DNA of 58,422 nucleotides from Pseudomonadota bacterium (GCA_022563195.1 JADFNV010000018.1:1-58422), one strand, 5' to 3'. Numbered from the stretch's first letter, positions 15,702-25,631 are shown. The notes: generated by a model not told the origin, from the sequence alone. A program made the numbers and translations.

Positions 15702-17315
15702 ATGCCGTCAGCGCGAAAAACGCCTGTTCTCACGCGGGCAGCCAGCCCGACTCCCTCTGCGATACGCCCGGACGGACCTTTAAGCAATCCGCAGCACGCG
15801 TTAGCGCTCGATGAACCTGCCGCAAAGCCGCGGATTTCGACAGCGACTGCCGCCACACGGCTCTGGTTTTGCGCGCACCTGCCCAATTTGCTGCTCGAGG
15901 CGAGCGGACCTGCGCAGGAAGCCAGGGTGGTTGTCGAGGAGCAGCAGGGTATCCATCGTGTGTTATTGGCCTGCCCGAAAGCAGAGGCTGCCGGCATCAT
16001 GCCAGGCCAGTCGTCCAGTGCAGCACTCGCGCTTCTACCCACGCTCAGGATCGAGGAGCGCGACCGACTACGTGAGCAGCAGGCAATCGAGGCGCTCGCG
16101 ACCTGGCTGGAACAATTCACATCAGTCGTTTGTATCGCCGGTCCCGATGTATTGTTACTCGAGATTGCCGGCAGTCTGCGCTTATACGGCGGTCTTATAA
16201 GTCTCAGGCAGCAGATTGCTGCAGGCCTCAAACAGCAGGGCTTCGAGGCATCACTGGCCATTGCACCGACACCGCTTGCAGCGACCTGGCTCGCGCGTGC
16301 CGGGCGCCGGAGCTGCATTCGCGAGTCTGCGAACCTTGCGGCGGCATTGCGCACATTACCGCTGGCGTGCCTCGACTGGCCCGCCGCGATCTCTGCATCC
16401 ATAGCAGGCATGGGCGTCACCAGCGTGGGTGATTGCCTGCGTTTGCCAAGAGAAGGTTTTGCGCGACGCTTCGGATCACAACGGCTCATTGAACTCGATC
16501 GTGCGCTGGGCCGCTTGCCGGATCCACGCACTGCCTGGCGTGCGCCCGAAAAATTTTGTGCCGACCATGAAATGACCGAAGAGCAAAGTGATCGTGAGGT
16601 ATTGCTTGGGATATGCCACGAACTATTGCTGTCGCTGGAGCGATTTTTGTTGACGCGGCAGCTCGGCACACAGCGATTGCTGTTTAATTTTTTCCATCTG
16701 CGTGGCCCGGCAACGCAACTGTCTTTGGGTTGTGCAGGGTTCGAGCGTCGTGCCGATCACTGGCTTGATCTGCTGCGAATTCATTTCGAGCGGCTGACAT
16801 TACCCGAGCCTGTGATTGCCGTGCGACTGTATGGCGGCCGCAATCAGGCACTGCAAGCAGTGTCGGGGCGCCTGGCCTTTCACGGTAAGGTGAGCGGGCC
16901 GCAGTTGCGTTACTCGATATCGCAACTCGCCGAACGCCTTGCAGCACGTATCGGTAAGCAGTCCGTACAGGGCGTGACGACCGTGGCAGAGCACCGGCCA
17001 CATCTGGCCTGGTGTTTGCAGAGTTTGCTGGGCGATAAGGCAGCCACGACGCTGTCGGCGAGCCGGCTCAGCTGGCGACGACCACTGTGGATGCTGCCCG
17101 AACCCACTTTATTGTCTGCCGAGCGGGGTTATCCGCTGCACCGGGGACGCCTGACGCTGCTTGAGGGCCCCGAACGGCTCGAGACCGGCTGGTGGGATGC
17201 AGACGGTATCGCACGCGATTACTACACGGCTGTTAATCCACACGGTATACGGCTGTGGGTGTATCAAAACCGTAATCGCGCCGCTGCCTGGTATCTGCAC
17301 GGCTTCTTTGGATAA
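15702..17315 (+). CDS. imuB: ImuB, Y-family-like mutasome hub
   Basis: This 537-residue protein is related to DinB/UmuC polymerases. It contains LWFCAHLPNLLLEA at the palm start and LLEIAGSLRLYGG in place of the catalytic Asp/Glu region. The acidic residues needed for polymerase activity are not in their usual setting, as known for ImuB, which serves as a non-catalytic adaptor. The C-terminal part includes RPLWMLPEP, LLEGPERLETGWWDAD and RDYYTA, motifs shared by ImuB proteins. The stop overlaps the dnaE2 start by one base (TAATG), so translation is coupled. Confidence 0.93.
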   Translation: MPSARKTPVLTRAASPTPSAIRPDGPLSNPQHALALDEPAAKPRISTATAATRLWFCAHLPNLLLEASGPAQEARVVVEEQQGIHRVLLACPKAEAAGIMPGQSSSAALALLPTLRIEERDRLREQQAIEALATWLEQFTSVVCIAGPDVLLLEIAGSLRLYGGLISLRQQIAAGLKQQGFEASLAIAPTPLAATWLARAGRRSCIRESANLAAALRTLPLACLDWPAAISASIAGMGVTSVGDCLRLPREGFARRFGSQRLIELDRALGRLPDPRTAWRAPEKFCADHEMTEEQSDREVLLGICHELLLSLERFLLTRQLGTQRLLFNFFHLRGPATQLSLGCAGFERRADHWLDLLRIHFERLTLPEPVIAVRLYGGRNQALQAVSGRLAFHGKVSGPQLRYSISQLAERLAARIGKQSVQGVTTVAEHRPHLAWCLQSLLGDKAATTLSASRLSWRRPLWMLPEPTLLSAERGYPLHRGRLTLLEGPERLETGWWDADGIARDYYTAVNPHGIRLWVYQNRNRAAAWYLHGFFG

Positions 17316-20300
17316 TGCAGCCTCGCTACGCCGAACTTCATGCGCTTAGCAATTTCACTTTCCTGCGCGGAGCCTCTCATCCTGAAGAGCTTGTAAAGAC
17401 CGCTGCCGCGCTCGGCTACGAGGCATTGGCCATCACCGACGAGTGCTCGATGTCAGGCATTGTTCGTGCTCATACGGCCGCAAAAGAGCATGGGCTGAAG
17501 AAACTCATCATTGGATCCGAGTTGCATCTGCGCAGCGGCCGCAAACTTGTCGTGCTCGCACAGAATCGTGGTGGCTATGCAGCGCTGTGCGGGCTGATTA
17601 CAAAAGCCCGGCGTGCGGCTAAGAAAGGTCATTACGAGCTGACGCGCCTGGCTTTCGAGAGCGGCTTGCCGGGTTGTGTTGTGCTCTGGGTGCCTGATGC
17701 ACAGCATGCACTCGATGTCGAAGATCACTGGATACGCGAGACGTTTCGGGATCGATTGTGGATTGCTGTTGAATTGCTTGCTGATGGCCGGCAGGGCCGC
17801 CAGCTGAAACAGCTCTATGCGGTAGGCCGCAGGCTGAAATTACCGCTTGTTGCATGCGGTGACGTGCATATGCATCGCCGTTTGCGGCGTATTTTGCAAG
17901 ACACGTTGACGGCGATACGCGAGGGCGTCACGGTCGACAAGGCTGGATTTGCACTGTATCCGAACGGTGAGCGCCACCTTCGCTCGCTTGCAGTGCTGCA
18001 ACACACCTACCCATCCGAACTGCTCGCCGAAAGCTTAAGAATTGCGGAGACGATTGACTTCTCACTGGACGAACTACGCTACGAGTACCCGGACGAAATC
18101 GTGCCCGATGGTGAAACGGCTGCGAGTTATTTGCGACGCCTGACCGAGCAGGGTATGCAGCGTCGGTGGCCTGACGGTATTCCGGGGAAGGTCATCGCAC
18201 TCGTGGAACATGAGCTCAGACTCATCGCCGATCTTGGCTACGAACCCTACTTTTTAACGGTGTACGACATCGTTGCATTTGCACGCTCGAAAAATATTCT
18301 ATGCCAGGGTCGCGGTTCAGCGGCGAATTCGGCTGTGTGTTATTGCCTCGGTATCACCGAAGTCGATCCAGGGCGTATGGCGATGCTGGTGGAGCGATTT
18401 ATCTCGAAAGAACGCGATGAACCGCCCGACATCGATGTTGATTTCGAGCACGAACGCCGTGAAGAAGTCATTCAGTACATCTACGAGAAATACGGCAGGG
18501 AACGGGCGGCGCTTGCAGCTACTGTGATCACCTATCGACCCCGCAGTGCGTTGCGGGATGTCGGTAAAGCATTGGGTCTTAGCGAATTGCAGGTTGGGCG
18601 TCTTGCGCGGTCGATGCAATGGTGGGACGGCAAGCGTGTCGATGACAGTCGTGTCCTCGAAGCCGGGCTCGATCCCGAAAGCCCGATTATCAAACGGCTC
18701 TTGTACCTGGTTGGAGAATTGCTGGGTTTTCCAAGGCATCTGTCACAGCATGTCGGCGGGTTTGTCATCTCCAATGGGCCGCTCTCCGATCTCGTGCCTA
18801 TTGAGAATGCGGCGATGCCGGATCGCACCGTCATTCAGTGGGAGAAGATCGACCTCGAGGATCTTGGATTGCTTAAGGTCGACATACTTGGCCTGGGCAT
18901 GTTGACGGCGATTCGACGCAGCTTCGAGCTCATACGCGAATTCGATGGCCGGGAACTCACGCTCGCGAACGTGCCGGCCGAGGACCCGCGCGTCTACGAC
19001 ATGATCTGCAAGGGCGAGACGATGGGTGTGTTCCAGATCGAATCCCGTGCACAAATGGCGATGCTGCCGCGCCTCAGGCCACGTTGTTATTACGATCTCG
19101 TCGTCGAGGTTGCGATTATTCGCCCGGGTCCGATACAGGGCGATATGGTGCATCCCTACTTGCGGCGGCGAAACGGCGAAGAAGCCGTCGACTACCCGAG
19201 CGAGGCGGTCAAAGATGTATTGCAGCGAACGCTCGGTGTACCGATTTTTCAGGAGCAGGTTATGCAACTGGCGGTCGTTGCAGCCGGGTTTACGCCGGGC
19301 GAGGCGGATCAACTGCGACGTGCGATGGCTGCCTGGAAGCGGCGTGGTGGTCTTGGACCCTTTAAGGACAAGTTGATCACCGGTATGCGTGAGCGCGGTT
19401 ACGAGGAGGAATTCGCCCGGCAGATTTTTCGGCAAATAGAGGGCTTTGGTGAATACGGTTTTCCCGAGTCGCATTCAGCCAGTTTTGCCCTACTCGTGTA
19501 CGTCTCGTCCTGGCTCAAATGCCATGAGCCTGCCGCATTTACGGCTGCGTTGTTGAACAGCCAGCCTATGGGGTTCTATTCGGCGTCGCAGTTAATACAG
19601 GATGTCAGGCGCAATGATGTCGAGGTTCGAACCGTCGATGTCAATCAAAGTCGCTGGGATTGCACGCTCGAAGTGCGTGATGATGGTAAGGCAGCATTGC
19701 GTCTCGGTCTGAGGATTGTCAAAGGGCTAGCCGAGGATGCCGGACGTCGTATTGTCGATGCACGGCCTGCCAATGACGCGGGTTATCGCAGCATTCAGCA
19801 ATTGCTCGAAAGAGCCGTGCTCGATCGCCGTGAACTCGGGGTATTGGCGTCGGCCGGTGCGCTCAAAGCGCTCGAGGGGCACCGTCACCGGGCGCGTTGG
19901 GCAGTTGCTGGCATTGAAAAACCGACGCCGTTGTTTGCATCGATGGATCGATATGAGGCCGTACCGCTGCTTAGAAAGCCAACCGAGGGACAGAACATCG
20001 TTGCCGACTACCAAAGCCTGGGGCTGACACTCGAACGCCATCCCATGCATCTGCTCAGGGCCAGGCTCGATCGCTATCGTTATCTGCAGGCAGAGCGATT
20101 GCCCGATCTCATGACCGGGTCGAATGTTTGTGTTGCCGGTCTCGTGATTACCAAGCAGCGACCCGGAACGGCCAGCGGTGTTACGTTTGTCACTCTCGAG
20201 GACGAGACCGGCCACATTAACCTGATCGTCTGGAAGCAGGTTGCCGAACAGCATCGTGCGGCGTTACTGAATGCGCGGCTTATGGGTATTCGCGGGGAAT

Positions 20301-20401
20301 TGCAGATCGAAGGTGAAGTGATCCACGTCATTGCCAGGCAGTTGATCGATCACACGGAGATGTTAGGGAATCTTGTGGTTACTTCGCGCGACTTTCGGTA
20401 A
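17315..20401 (+). CDS. dnaE2: Error-prone DNA polymerase DnaE2 (ImuC)
   Basis: This 1028-residue C-family polymerase opens with a PHP domain (YAELHALSNFTFLRGASHPE, AITDECSMSG). Catalytic aspartates are Asp372, Asp374 and Asp376 in PPDIDVDFEHERRE. Further landmarks are GRGSAANSAVCYCLGIT, QHVGGFVIS, FQIESRAQMAMLPRL and, near the C terminus, an OB-fold segment (GLVITKQRPGTASGVTFVTLEDE). It lacks the extra C-terminal tau-binding region of DnaE1, so it is the translesion form. It is expected to act with ImuA and ImuB after DNA damage. The gene ends shortly before a strong inverted repeat. Confidence 0.97.
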   Translation: MQPRYAELHALSNFTFLRGASHPEELVKTAAALGYEALAITDECSMSGIVRAHTAAKEHGLKKLIIGSELHLRSGRKLVVLAQNRGGYAALCGLITKARRAAKKGHYELTRLAFESGLPGCVVLWVPDAQHALDVEDHWIRETFRDRLWIAVELLADGRQGRQLKQLYAVGRRLKLPLVACGDVHMHRRLRRILQDTLTAIREGVTVDKAGFALYPNGERHLRSLAVLQHTYPSELLAESLRIAETIDFSLDELRYEYPDEIVPDGETAASYLRRLTEQGMQRRWPDGIPGKVIALVEHELRLIADLGYEPYFLTVYDIVAFARSKNILCQGRGSAANSAVCYCLGITEVDPGRMAMLVERFISKERDEPPDIDVDFEHERREEVIQYIYEKYGRERAALAATVITYRPRSALRDVGKALGLSELQVGRLARSMQWWDGKRVDDSRVLEAGLDPESPIIKRLLYLVGELLGFPRHLSQHVGGFVISNGPLSDLVPIENAAMPDRTVIQWEKIDLEDLGLLKVDILGLGMLTAIRRSFELIREFDGRELTLANVPAEDPRVYDMICKGETMGVFQIESRAQMAMLPRLRPRCYYDLVVEVAIIRPGPIQGDMVHPYLRRRNGEEAVDYPSEAVKDVLQRTLGVPIFQEQVMQLAVVAAGFTPGEADQLRRAMAAWKRRGGLGPFKDKLITGMRERGYEEEFARQIFRQIEGFGEYGFPESHSASFALLVYVSSWLKCHEPAAFTAALLNSQPMGFYSASQLIQDVRRNDVEVRTVDVNQSRWDCTLEVRDDGKAALRLGLRIVKGLAEDAGRRIVDARPANDAGYRSIQQLLERAVLDRRELGVLASAGALKALEGHRHRARWAVAGIEKPTPLFASMDRYEAVPLLRKPTEGQNIVADYQSLGLTLERHPMHLLRARLDRYRYLQAERLPDLMTGSNVCVAGLVITKQRPGTASGVTFVTLEDETGHINLIVWKQVAEQHRAALLNARLMGIRGELQIEGEVIHVIARQLIDHTEMLGNLVVTSRDFR

Positions 20402-20407
20402 TTATTA

Positions 20408-20481
20408 CTGTTGGAGCCCGCCATGCGGGCGATTTCCATAATCGCCCGGGCGGATATCGCCCGCATGGCGGGCTCCAACAG
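20408..20481. repeat. REP-type hairpin with perfect 26-bp arms, copy 2
   Basis: The arm at 20408-20433 (CTGTTGGAGCCCGCCATGCG onward) is the exact reverse complement of 20456-20481, with a 22-nt centre. The core GGAGCCCGCCATGCGGGCGAT is shared with the copy at 7704-7798. It lies between the convergent ends of dnaE2 and a small minus-strand gene and could stop transcription from both sides, though T-runs are absent. Confidence 0.7.
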
Positions 20482-20486
20482 CGGGT

Positions 20487-20756
20487 TCACAAACCGTCCA
20501 AATCGTCGTCGAGGTTAAAGTTGTACGTGCTGTCGTGTTTTCTTTCGGTTTGTTCGATTTTGTCATCAAGCTGGCGGCGAACTTCACCCTCGTGTTTCTT
20601 GGAGTCTCCGTTATCCGATTCGATTCTTGCAACGAGTTCCTCGACATTAATCTCAACGGATATGTCGCCGACATTGTCTACCGCATCGTTGCTACCGATT
20701 ACGACGGTATCCTCTGTCTGCTCGTCTGGTTTAATGTCGTCTTCACCGTTCATCAT
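20487..20756 (-). CDS. Small acidic protein of unknown function at the end of the gsp operon
   Basis: From ATG 20756 the product has 89 residues and is strongly acidic, with an acidic N-terminal half (GEDDIKPDEQTED), a helix-prone basic/acidic segment (GEVRRQLDDKIEQTERKHDS) and an Asp-rich C terminus (NLDDDLDGL). It has no signal peptide or membrane helix. I recognise no family. It follows gspF by about 85 nt on the same strand, so it may be cotranscribed, but a link to secretion is only positional. A longer start at 20789 is possible. Confidence 0.5.
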   Translation of the reverse strand: MMNGEDDIKPDEQTEDTVVIGSNDAVDNVGDISVEINVEELVARIESDNGDSKKHEGEVRRQLDDKIEQTERKHDSTYNFNLDDDLDGL

Positions 20757-20842
20757 CGATGGTATACCGCGAAAACAGAGTTTCTGCAAGAACGCAGATT
20801 CGGTTTTTGTGACGTGCTTCTCAGAAAAAAAGTCGGGCGAAA

Positions 20843-22057
20843 TCAGCGAATCAGGTTGTTCATCTCGAAAATAGGTAACAAGATTGCGAGCACGATTGTC
20901 ATCACGATAGCGCCCATCAATACAATCAACAATGGTTGCAAAATGCCGAGCAGTGTGGCGATCAATCCGTCAACTTCACGTTCCTGATAATTCGCCGTGC
21001 GCGTCAACATTTCTTCGAGTTTACCACCCGTTTCTCCACTCGCGATCAAGTGAATCATCATCGGAGGAAACAGTTTGCTTGCCGCGAGAGATTTGCTGAT
21101 CGCGGCACCCTCACGCACGCGCAATGTCGCCTCGATGACGGCGTCTCGCATCGGAAGATTTTCAATAACCTCGGCAGCGATCTTGAGGGCTTCGAGAATG
21201 GGCACGCCGCTACCAGCAAGAATGCTGAACGTCCGGGTAAATCGTGCCGTATTAATTCCCCTCGTGAGTTTCCCCGCGATTGGCATGGCTAATAGAAAAC
21301 GATGATATTTCTGCCTGGGACCGGTCTTCTGCAGCAACCACCATAGGCCATATATGATGCTCCCTGCTGCGACGACCAGGGCGAGCCAGTGATCGCGAAG
21401 AAAATCGCTGGTCGCGATCATTCCACGCGTCAATGCTGGCAATTCACCTGATGCGTTTTCGAACACACCGACAATGCGCGGGACGACGGTTGCGAGCATA
21501 AAACTGATGATGGCGACCGACATTATGACCAGCACGATCGGATAAACCATTGCATTGGTGATGCGTTGCCGCAGCTCTTGTCGGGCCTCGGTATAATCGG
21601 CGAGTCTATCGAGGACGATGTCGAGGTGCCCTGATTGCTCACCGGCGGCGACGGTGGCGCGATACAACTCGGGAAATGCCTGCGGAAACTCACCGAAGCC
21701 GTCCGCGAGTGTGTGACCCTCCATGACGCGAGAACGGACACCGAGGAGGATGCTCTTGGTCCTGGGCTGCTCGTTCTGTTGTGCGACTGCCAGTAACGCC
21801 TCTTCAAGCGGTAGCCCCGCTTCCGACAGTGATGCCAGTTGTCGAGTCAATATCGCCAGGTCGGCTGTGGAAATACCACGGCGCAGCGAAAACGTACTCT
21901 GCCGACGAGCTTCTTTTTGGGCGACTTCGGTGACCTGGACCGGTAGCAGGTGACGGTCACGCAGGATCTGCCGGACTTGTTTCGGCGTATCGCCTTCGAT
22001 CAGGCCTTTGGATTCTTTGCCGGCCTGGTCAATCGCGACGAATTCAAATGCGCCCAT
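20843..22057 (-). CDS. gspF: Type II secretion inner-membrane protein GspF
   Basis: The 404-residue protein begins MGAFEFVAIDQAGKESKGLIEGDTP, the typical GspF opening. It has two T2SF domains, each with a cytoplasmic helical bundle and the G-x-(P/L)-L-x-x-(A/S) motif: LASLSEAGLPLEEAL near residue 75 and FSILAGSGVPILEALKIA near residue 275. Three membrane helices are visible, near residues 170-195, 222-242 and 375-398. GspF forms the inner-membrane platform that works with the GspE ATPase. It lies 59 nt after gspE in the order C-D-E-F. Confidence 0.95.
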   Translation of the reverse strand: MGAFEFVAIDQAGKESKGLIEGDTPKQVRQILRDRHLLPVQVTEVAQKEARRQSTFSLRRGISTADLAILTRQLASLSEAGLPLEEALLAVAQQNEQPRTKSILLGVRSRVMEGHTLADGFGEFPQAFPELYRATVAAGEQSGHLDIVLDRLADYTEARQELRQRITNAMVYPIVLVIMSVAIISFMLATVVPRIVGVFENASGELPALTRGMIATSDFLRDHWLALVVAAGSIIYGLWWLLQKTGPRQKYHRFLLAMPIAGKLTRGINTARFTRTFSILAGSGVPILEALKIAAEVIENLPMRDAVIEATLRVREGAAISKSLAASKLFPPMMIHLIASGETGGKLEEMLTRTANYQEREVDGLIATLLGILQPLLIVLMGAIVMTIVLAILLPIFEMNNLIR

Positions 22058-22116
22058 GCTTGTACTCCATCACTATCACGATGACGGAGTACTATTAGTC
22101 CATCGAGCTGACATTA

Positions 22117-23640
22117 CTAGTCCTCGCGGGTTACACGAAGCAGTTCTTCAAGCGTGGTTTCACCTGCCAGTACGCAGCGACGACCGTCAGCTCGAATACT
22201 TGGCCCCATTTTTCGCGCATGACGCTCAAGATCCTGTTCGCTGACACCATCATGAATCATGGTGCGCATTTCGGCGCCGACGGCAATCAGCTCGTAAATA
22301 CCGGTGCGTCCCTGAAAGCCATCGTTGCCGCCGGTACCCGGTCGGTACAGTGTCGGTGGATTGGCAGGATCCATGTCAAGAAGTTTGCACTCGTATTCGG
22401 TGGCAGCGTAGGGCAACTTGGTGTCCTCGTCGAGCACACGCACGAGTCGCTGTGCGAGCACGCCGATGAGGCTTGACGATAACAGGAATGGCTCGACACC
22501 CATGTCGCGCAAACGGGTCACGGCTCCCACCGCCGTATTGGTGTGCAGTGTAGAGAGCACAAGATGGCCGGTCAGGCTCGCTTGTACGGCGATCTCGGCA
22601 GTTTCCAGGTCGCGAATCTCACCAACCATGACGACATCGGGGTCCTGACGCAATATCGCCCGCAGCCCTCTGGCAAACGTCATCTTGACCTTGTTATTCA
22701 CCTGGGACTGGCCGATGCCGTCGATGAAATACTCGATCGGGTCCTCGATAGTCATGATGTTGCGGCTGTTGTCGTTGATGCATTCGAGCGCCGCATACAA
22801 CGTCGTCGTTTTTCCCGAGCCAGTCGGTCCCGTCACCAGAATAATGCCGTGCGGCTTATGGATCAGCTCGTCCATCGTCGCCTGTGCCTCGTCTTGCATC
22901 CCTAGCGATGTCAGGTCCAGGCGTCCTGCCTGCTTGTCGAGCAAGCGAAGTACGACTCGCTCGCCGTGCCCGGAAGGCATCGTCGATACACGTACATCGA
23001 CGGCCCTGCCTGCAATACGCAAGGAAATTCGGCCGTCTTGCGGCAGACGTTTTTCCGCGATGTCGAGCTTCGACATGACTTTGATGCGTGAAACGACCAG
23101 CGGCGCGAGCTCGCGTCGAGTCTCGAGTATCTCGCGAAGTATGCCGTCCACTCGAAAGCGCACGCCGAGACGGTTTTCATAGGGTTCGATATGCACGTCC
23201 GACGCATTTTCTTTCACCGCCTCAGTCAGTACGGCGTTGATGAAGCGAATGATCGGTGCGTCGTCATCACTCTCGAGCAAGTCCGAGGGTTCCTGCAGTT
23301 CCTGCGCGGCTTGAGTCAGGTTTATTTCGGCATCAAGGCCGTCAACCATATGCATCGCTTTATTGCTGCCCTGTTCATAGGACTCTTGCAACAGTGCGTC
23401 AAAATCCTCGTCCGATACGCAGGACAAATTTAACCGTACGCCGGCGAAACGCCTGACTTCAGCGAGGCTATGAGGAGATACGCCGGGCCGGTAGACAGCT
23501 TCCGCAGCATCGACAGTGAATGCCCGAATGAGTACGCCGTGGCGTTTAGCGAACGCAAAGGGCAGGGCGATATTTTCAGGCGCAGCCTGTACGTTGCTCG
23601 CTTGCGTCGATTCCGGAACGATTTCCTTGTCGCTTTGCAT
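22117..23640 (-). CDS. gspE: Type II secretion ATPase GspE lacking the tetracysteine motif
   Basis: The 507-residue protein has an N-terminal GspE_N domain and a secretion ATPase core: Walker A GPTGSGKTTT near residue 270, the Asp box (NIMTIEDPIEYF), Walker B (ILRQDPDVVMVGEIRD) and the His box (TGHLVLSTLHTN). GspE proteins usually carry four zinc-binding cysteines between the His box and GRTGIYEL. Here that segment reads RVLDEDTKLPYAATEYECK, then YRPGTGGNDGFQGR: the CxxC pairs are absent and one unrelated Cys remains. It powers pseudopilus assembly at the cytoplasmic face. The order gspC-D-E-F supports the assignment. Confidence 0.95.
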   Translation of the reverse strand: MQSDKEIVPESTQASNVQAAPENIALPFAFAKRHGVLIRAFTVDAAEAVYRPGVSPHSLAEVRRFAGVRLNLSCVSDEDFDALLQESYEQGSNKAMHMVDGLDAEINLTQAAQELQEPSDLLESDDDAPIIRFINAVLTEAVKENASDVHIEPYENRLGVRFRVDGILREILETRRELAPLVVSRIKVMSKLDIAEKRLPQDGRISLRIAGRAVDVRVSTMPSGHGERVVLRLLDKQAGRLDLTSLGMQDEAQATMDELIHKPHGIILVTGPTGSGKTTTLYAALECINDNSRNIMTIEDPIEYFIDGIGQSQVNNKVKMTFARGLRAILRQDPDVVMVGEIRDLETAEIAVQASLTGHLVLSTLHTNTAVGAVTRLRDMGVEPFLLSSSLIGVLAQRLVRVLDEDTKLPYAATEYECKLLDMDPANPPTLYRPGTGGNDGFQGRTGIYELIAVGAEMRTMIHDGVSEQDLERHARKMGPSIRADGRRCVLAGETTLEELLRVTRED

Positions 23641-23657
23641 CGATTGATTCGGGCGAA

Positions 23658-25631
23658 TTATTCGCTTTCCGTGTCCGGTCGGGGCTGGTTGTATAGGTCC
23701 AACGGCGGCAGCATCGGGCGTTGCTGGCCGGGCATCAGTTGCACGCTAGTGCCCCGATTCCCTTGCTGGATGTTACGGATGTAATTGTATTTGGCGTTGG
23801 TTTCAAGAATCGTCTGCGAAGAATCGCGAAGAATTGTCGGTCGAATGAAGATGAGCAAATTCGTCTTGATCTTGTCGGTCTTGCGGCTGCGGAAGAGGTT
23901 GCCGATGATGGGAATGCTGCCGAGAATCGGTACGCGCTGATCACTTTCACGCAAGACATCTTCCATTAGCCCGCCAAGTACCAAAATCTGTCTGTCATCG
24001 ACAATGACCGTCGTTTCGATGATGCGTTGATTCGTGATCAGGTCGACGGCCCCCGCCGCAGATTGCGCGATGCTCGAAATCTCCTGGAAGATCTTCAACA
24101 GCAATGAGTCGCCTTCGTTGATCTGCGGCGTTATCTGCAGCTTGACACCGATCTGTTGGCGCTGAATGGTCTGAAACGGGTTAACTCCGCCAATATTTCC
24201 TGCTGCACCGGCACTGCTGTATGAACCTGTGACAAACGGTACCTCCTGACCGACATTGAGAGTTGCCTCCTCATTATCGGTGGTTACGATTGATGGCGTT
24301 GAGATGATGTTCGTATTGGCGTCGCCTTGCAGTGCACGGATTATTCCAGCGAAGCTAATTCCGGTATCGCTTATTCGACCAAGGCCGATGGTCAGGCCCT
24401 CGCCAATCAAACCGGTTGGGTCCACAAGGCCACCGCTGCCCGCAACGGCGCCGATTTGCACGACGCCCGGACCAAAGTCCGGGAAATTAGTGATGCCAAT
24501 GGGCGAATTGGCGCTGTCGCTGCCGACGGCCCAGGTGATGCCAAGCTCGGAAGTCTTATCGACGATAACTTCAACGATGATGGCTTCAACGAGTACTTGT
24601 GCGCGGCGAATGTCGAGTTTGTCGACGATCAGCATCAGCGAGCGCATCATCTTCGGCGGCGCATTGACGATAAGTGCATTGGTCTGCGTATCGGCCCAGA
24701 CACTGACGGTATCGGCTGCCGAACCCGCGGCCGCCTGGCTAGCGGCAGCTTGCACCTGGGAGGTGAAATGCTGCTGCAGCTTGGTTGCGAGTTCTTCCGC
24801 GTCGGCGTAGCGCAAATAGCGTACCTGCGTATCGCCACCGTCCTCGAGCGGCGTGTCGAGATGTGCAATCAGCGCACGGAGTCGTAGTCGCTCGCTCTTA
24901 TCACCACCAATCAATACGCTGTTGGTACGCGCATCTGCGACCAGGCTCGTCGTAACCGGCATGCCGTCGGAACGCGGTTGCTGTGCCAGCGTGGTCAGAA
25001 TGCGTACAATTTCACTCGCTGAAGCGTGCTCGAGCCGCACGACCACGATGTCCTCATCATTGGCCTGGTCAATACGGCGGACAATGCTGATAATTCGATG
25101 TACGTTGGCGGCGCGATCGGAAATGATCAGCATGTTCGAGCCGGGGTGAGCTGCAAGGTGACCGTATTGCGGAATTAGCGGGCGCAGAATCGGTACCAGC
25201 TGGGCCGCACCGACGTTATGTACCTGCAGTACCTGCGTTATAATATCATCTGCACCAGCGGCCCCAGCCGTGCCCAGAGGGCCGGCGTATTGCCGCGCGG
25301 TCGCGTCGGGCATAATTTTAGTCACGTCACCGGATTTAATAGCGACATAGCCGTGCACCTGCAAGATTGACAAAAACGCTTCGTAAAAAGCGTCGGGCGA
25401 CATCGGCGTCGTCGACAACATCGTGACTTTGGCGTTCACGCGCGGATCGATGATGAAGTTCTTCCCCGTCACCTCACCGACAGCCTCGATAATTTGTCGA
25501 ATGTCAGCTTCTTTGTAATTCGGCGTGATGGTAGTTTGTTGGCTCCAGGCCGGCAGAGTTACCGCCAGACAGACGAACGCCAGCGAAAAAACTAAGCGAA
25601 ATCGCAAATGCATGGTTGGGGTGTGATTCAT
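23658..25631 (-). CDS. gspD: Type II secretion outer-membrane secretin GspD
   Basis: The 657-residue protein has a signal peptide ending near LPAWSQQ. The N0 domain starts with NYKEADIRQIIEAVGEVTGKNFIIDPRV; N1-N3 repeats follow (for example VLQVHNVGAAQLVPILRPLIP and VVRLEHASASEIVRIL), separated by a Ser/Ala-rich linker. The secretin core includes VPFVTGSYSSAGAAGN, QQIGVKLQITPQINEGD, VLGGLMED and VPILGSIPIIGNLFRSR. It forms the 15-mer-type pore through which folded exoproteins leave. The start overlaps the gspC stop by four bases; an internal Met at about 25613 is an alternative start. Confidence 0.96.
   Translation of the reverse strand: MNHTPTMHLRFRLVFSLAFVCLAVTLPAWSQQTTITPNYKEADIRQIIEAVGEVTGKNFIIDPRVNAKVTMLSTTPMSPDAFYEAFLSILQVHGYVAIKSGDVTKIMPDATARQYAGPLGTAGAAGADDIITQVLQVHNVGAAQLVPILRPLIPQYGHLAAHPGSNMLIISDRAANVHRIISIVRRIDQANDEDIVVVRLEHASASEIVRILTTLAQQPRSDGMPVTTSLVADARTNSVLIGGDKSERLRLRALIAHLDTPLEDGGDTQVRYLRYADAEELATKLQQHFTSQVQAAASQAAAGSAADTVSVWADTQTNALIVNAPPKMMRSLMLIVDKLDIRRAQVLVEAIIVEVIVDKTSELGITWAVGSDSANSPIGITNFPDFGPGVVQIGAVAGSGGLVDPTGLIGEGLTIGLGRISDTGISFAGIIRALQGDANTNIISTPSIVTTDNEEATLNVGQEVPFVTGSYSSAGAAGNIGGVNPFQTIQRQQIGVKLQITPQINEGDSLLLKIFQEISSIAQSAAGAVDLITNQRIIETTVIVDDRQILVLGGLMEDVLRESDQRVPILGSIPIIGNLFRSRKTDKIKTNLLIFIRPTILRDSSQTILETNAKYNYIRNIQQGNRGTSVQLMPGQQRPMLPPLDLYNQPRPDTESE

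Noticed and set aside
15677..16669. Long minus-strand frame (330 residues) inside imuB
   Set aside because: Composition is Ser/Arg-rich without domain features, typical of the complement of a G+C-rich gene; imuB motifs are clear on the plus strand.
24256..24887. Plus-strand frames inside gspD
   Set aside because: Shadows of the secretin gene, which has full-length family similarity.
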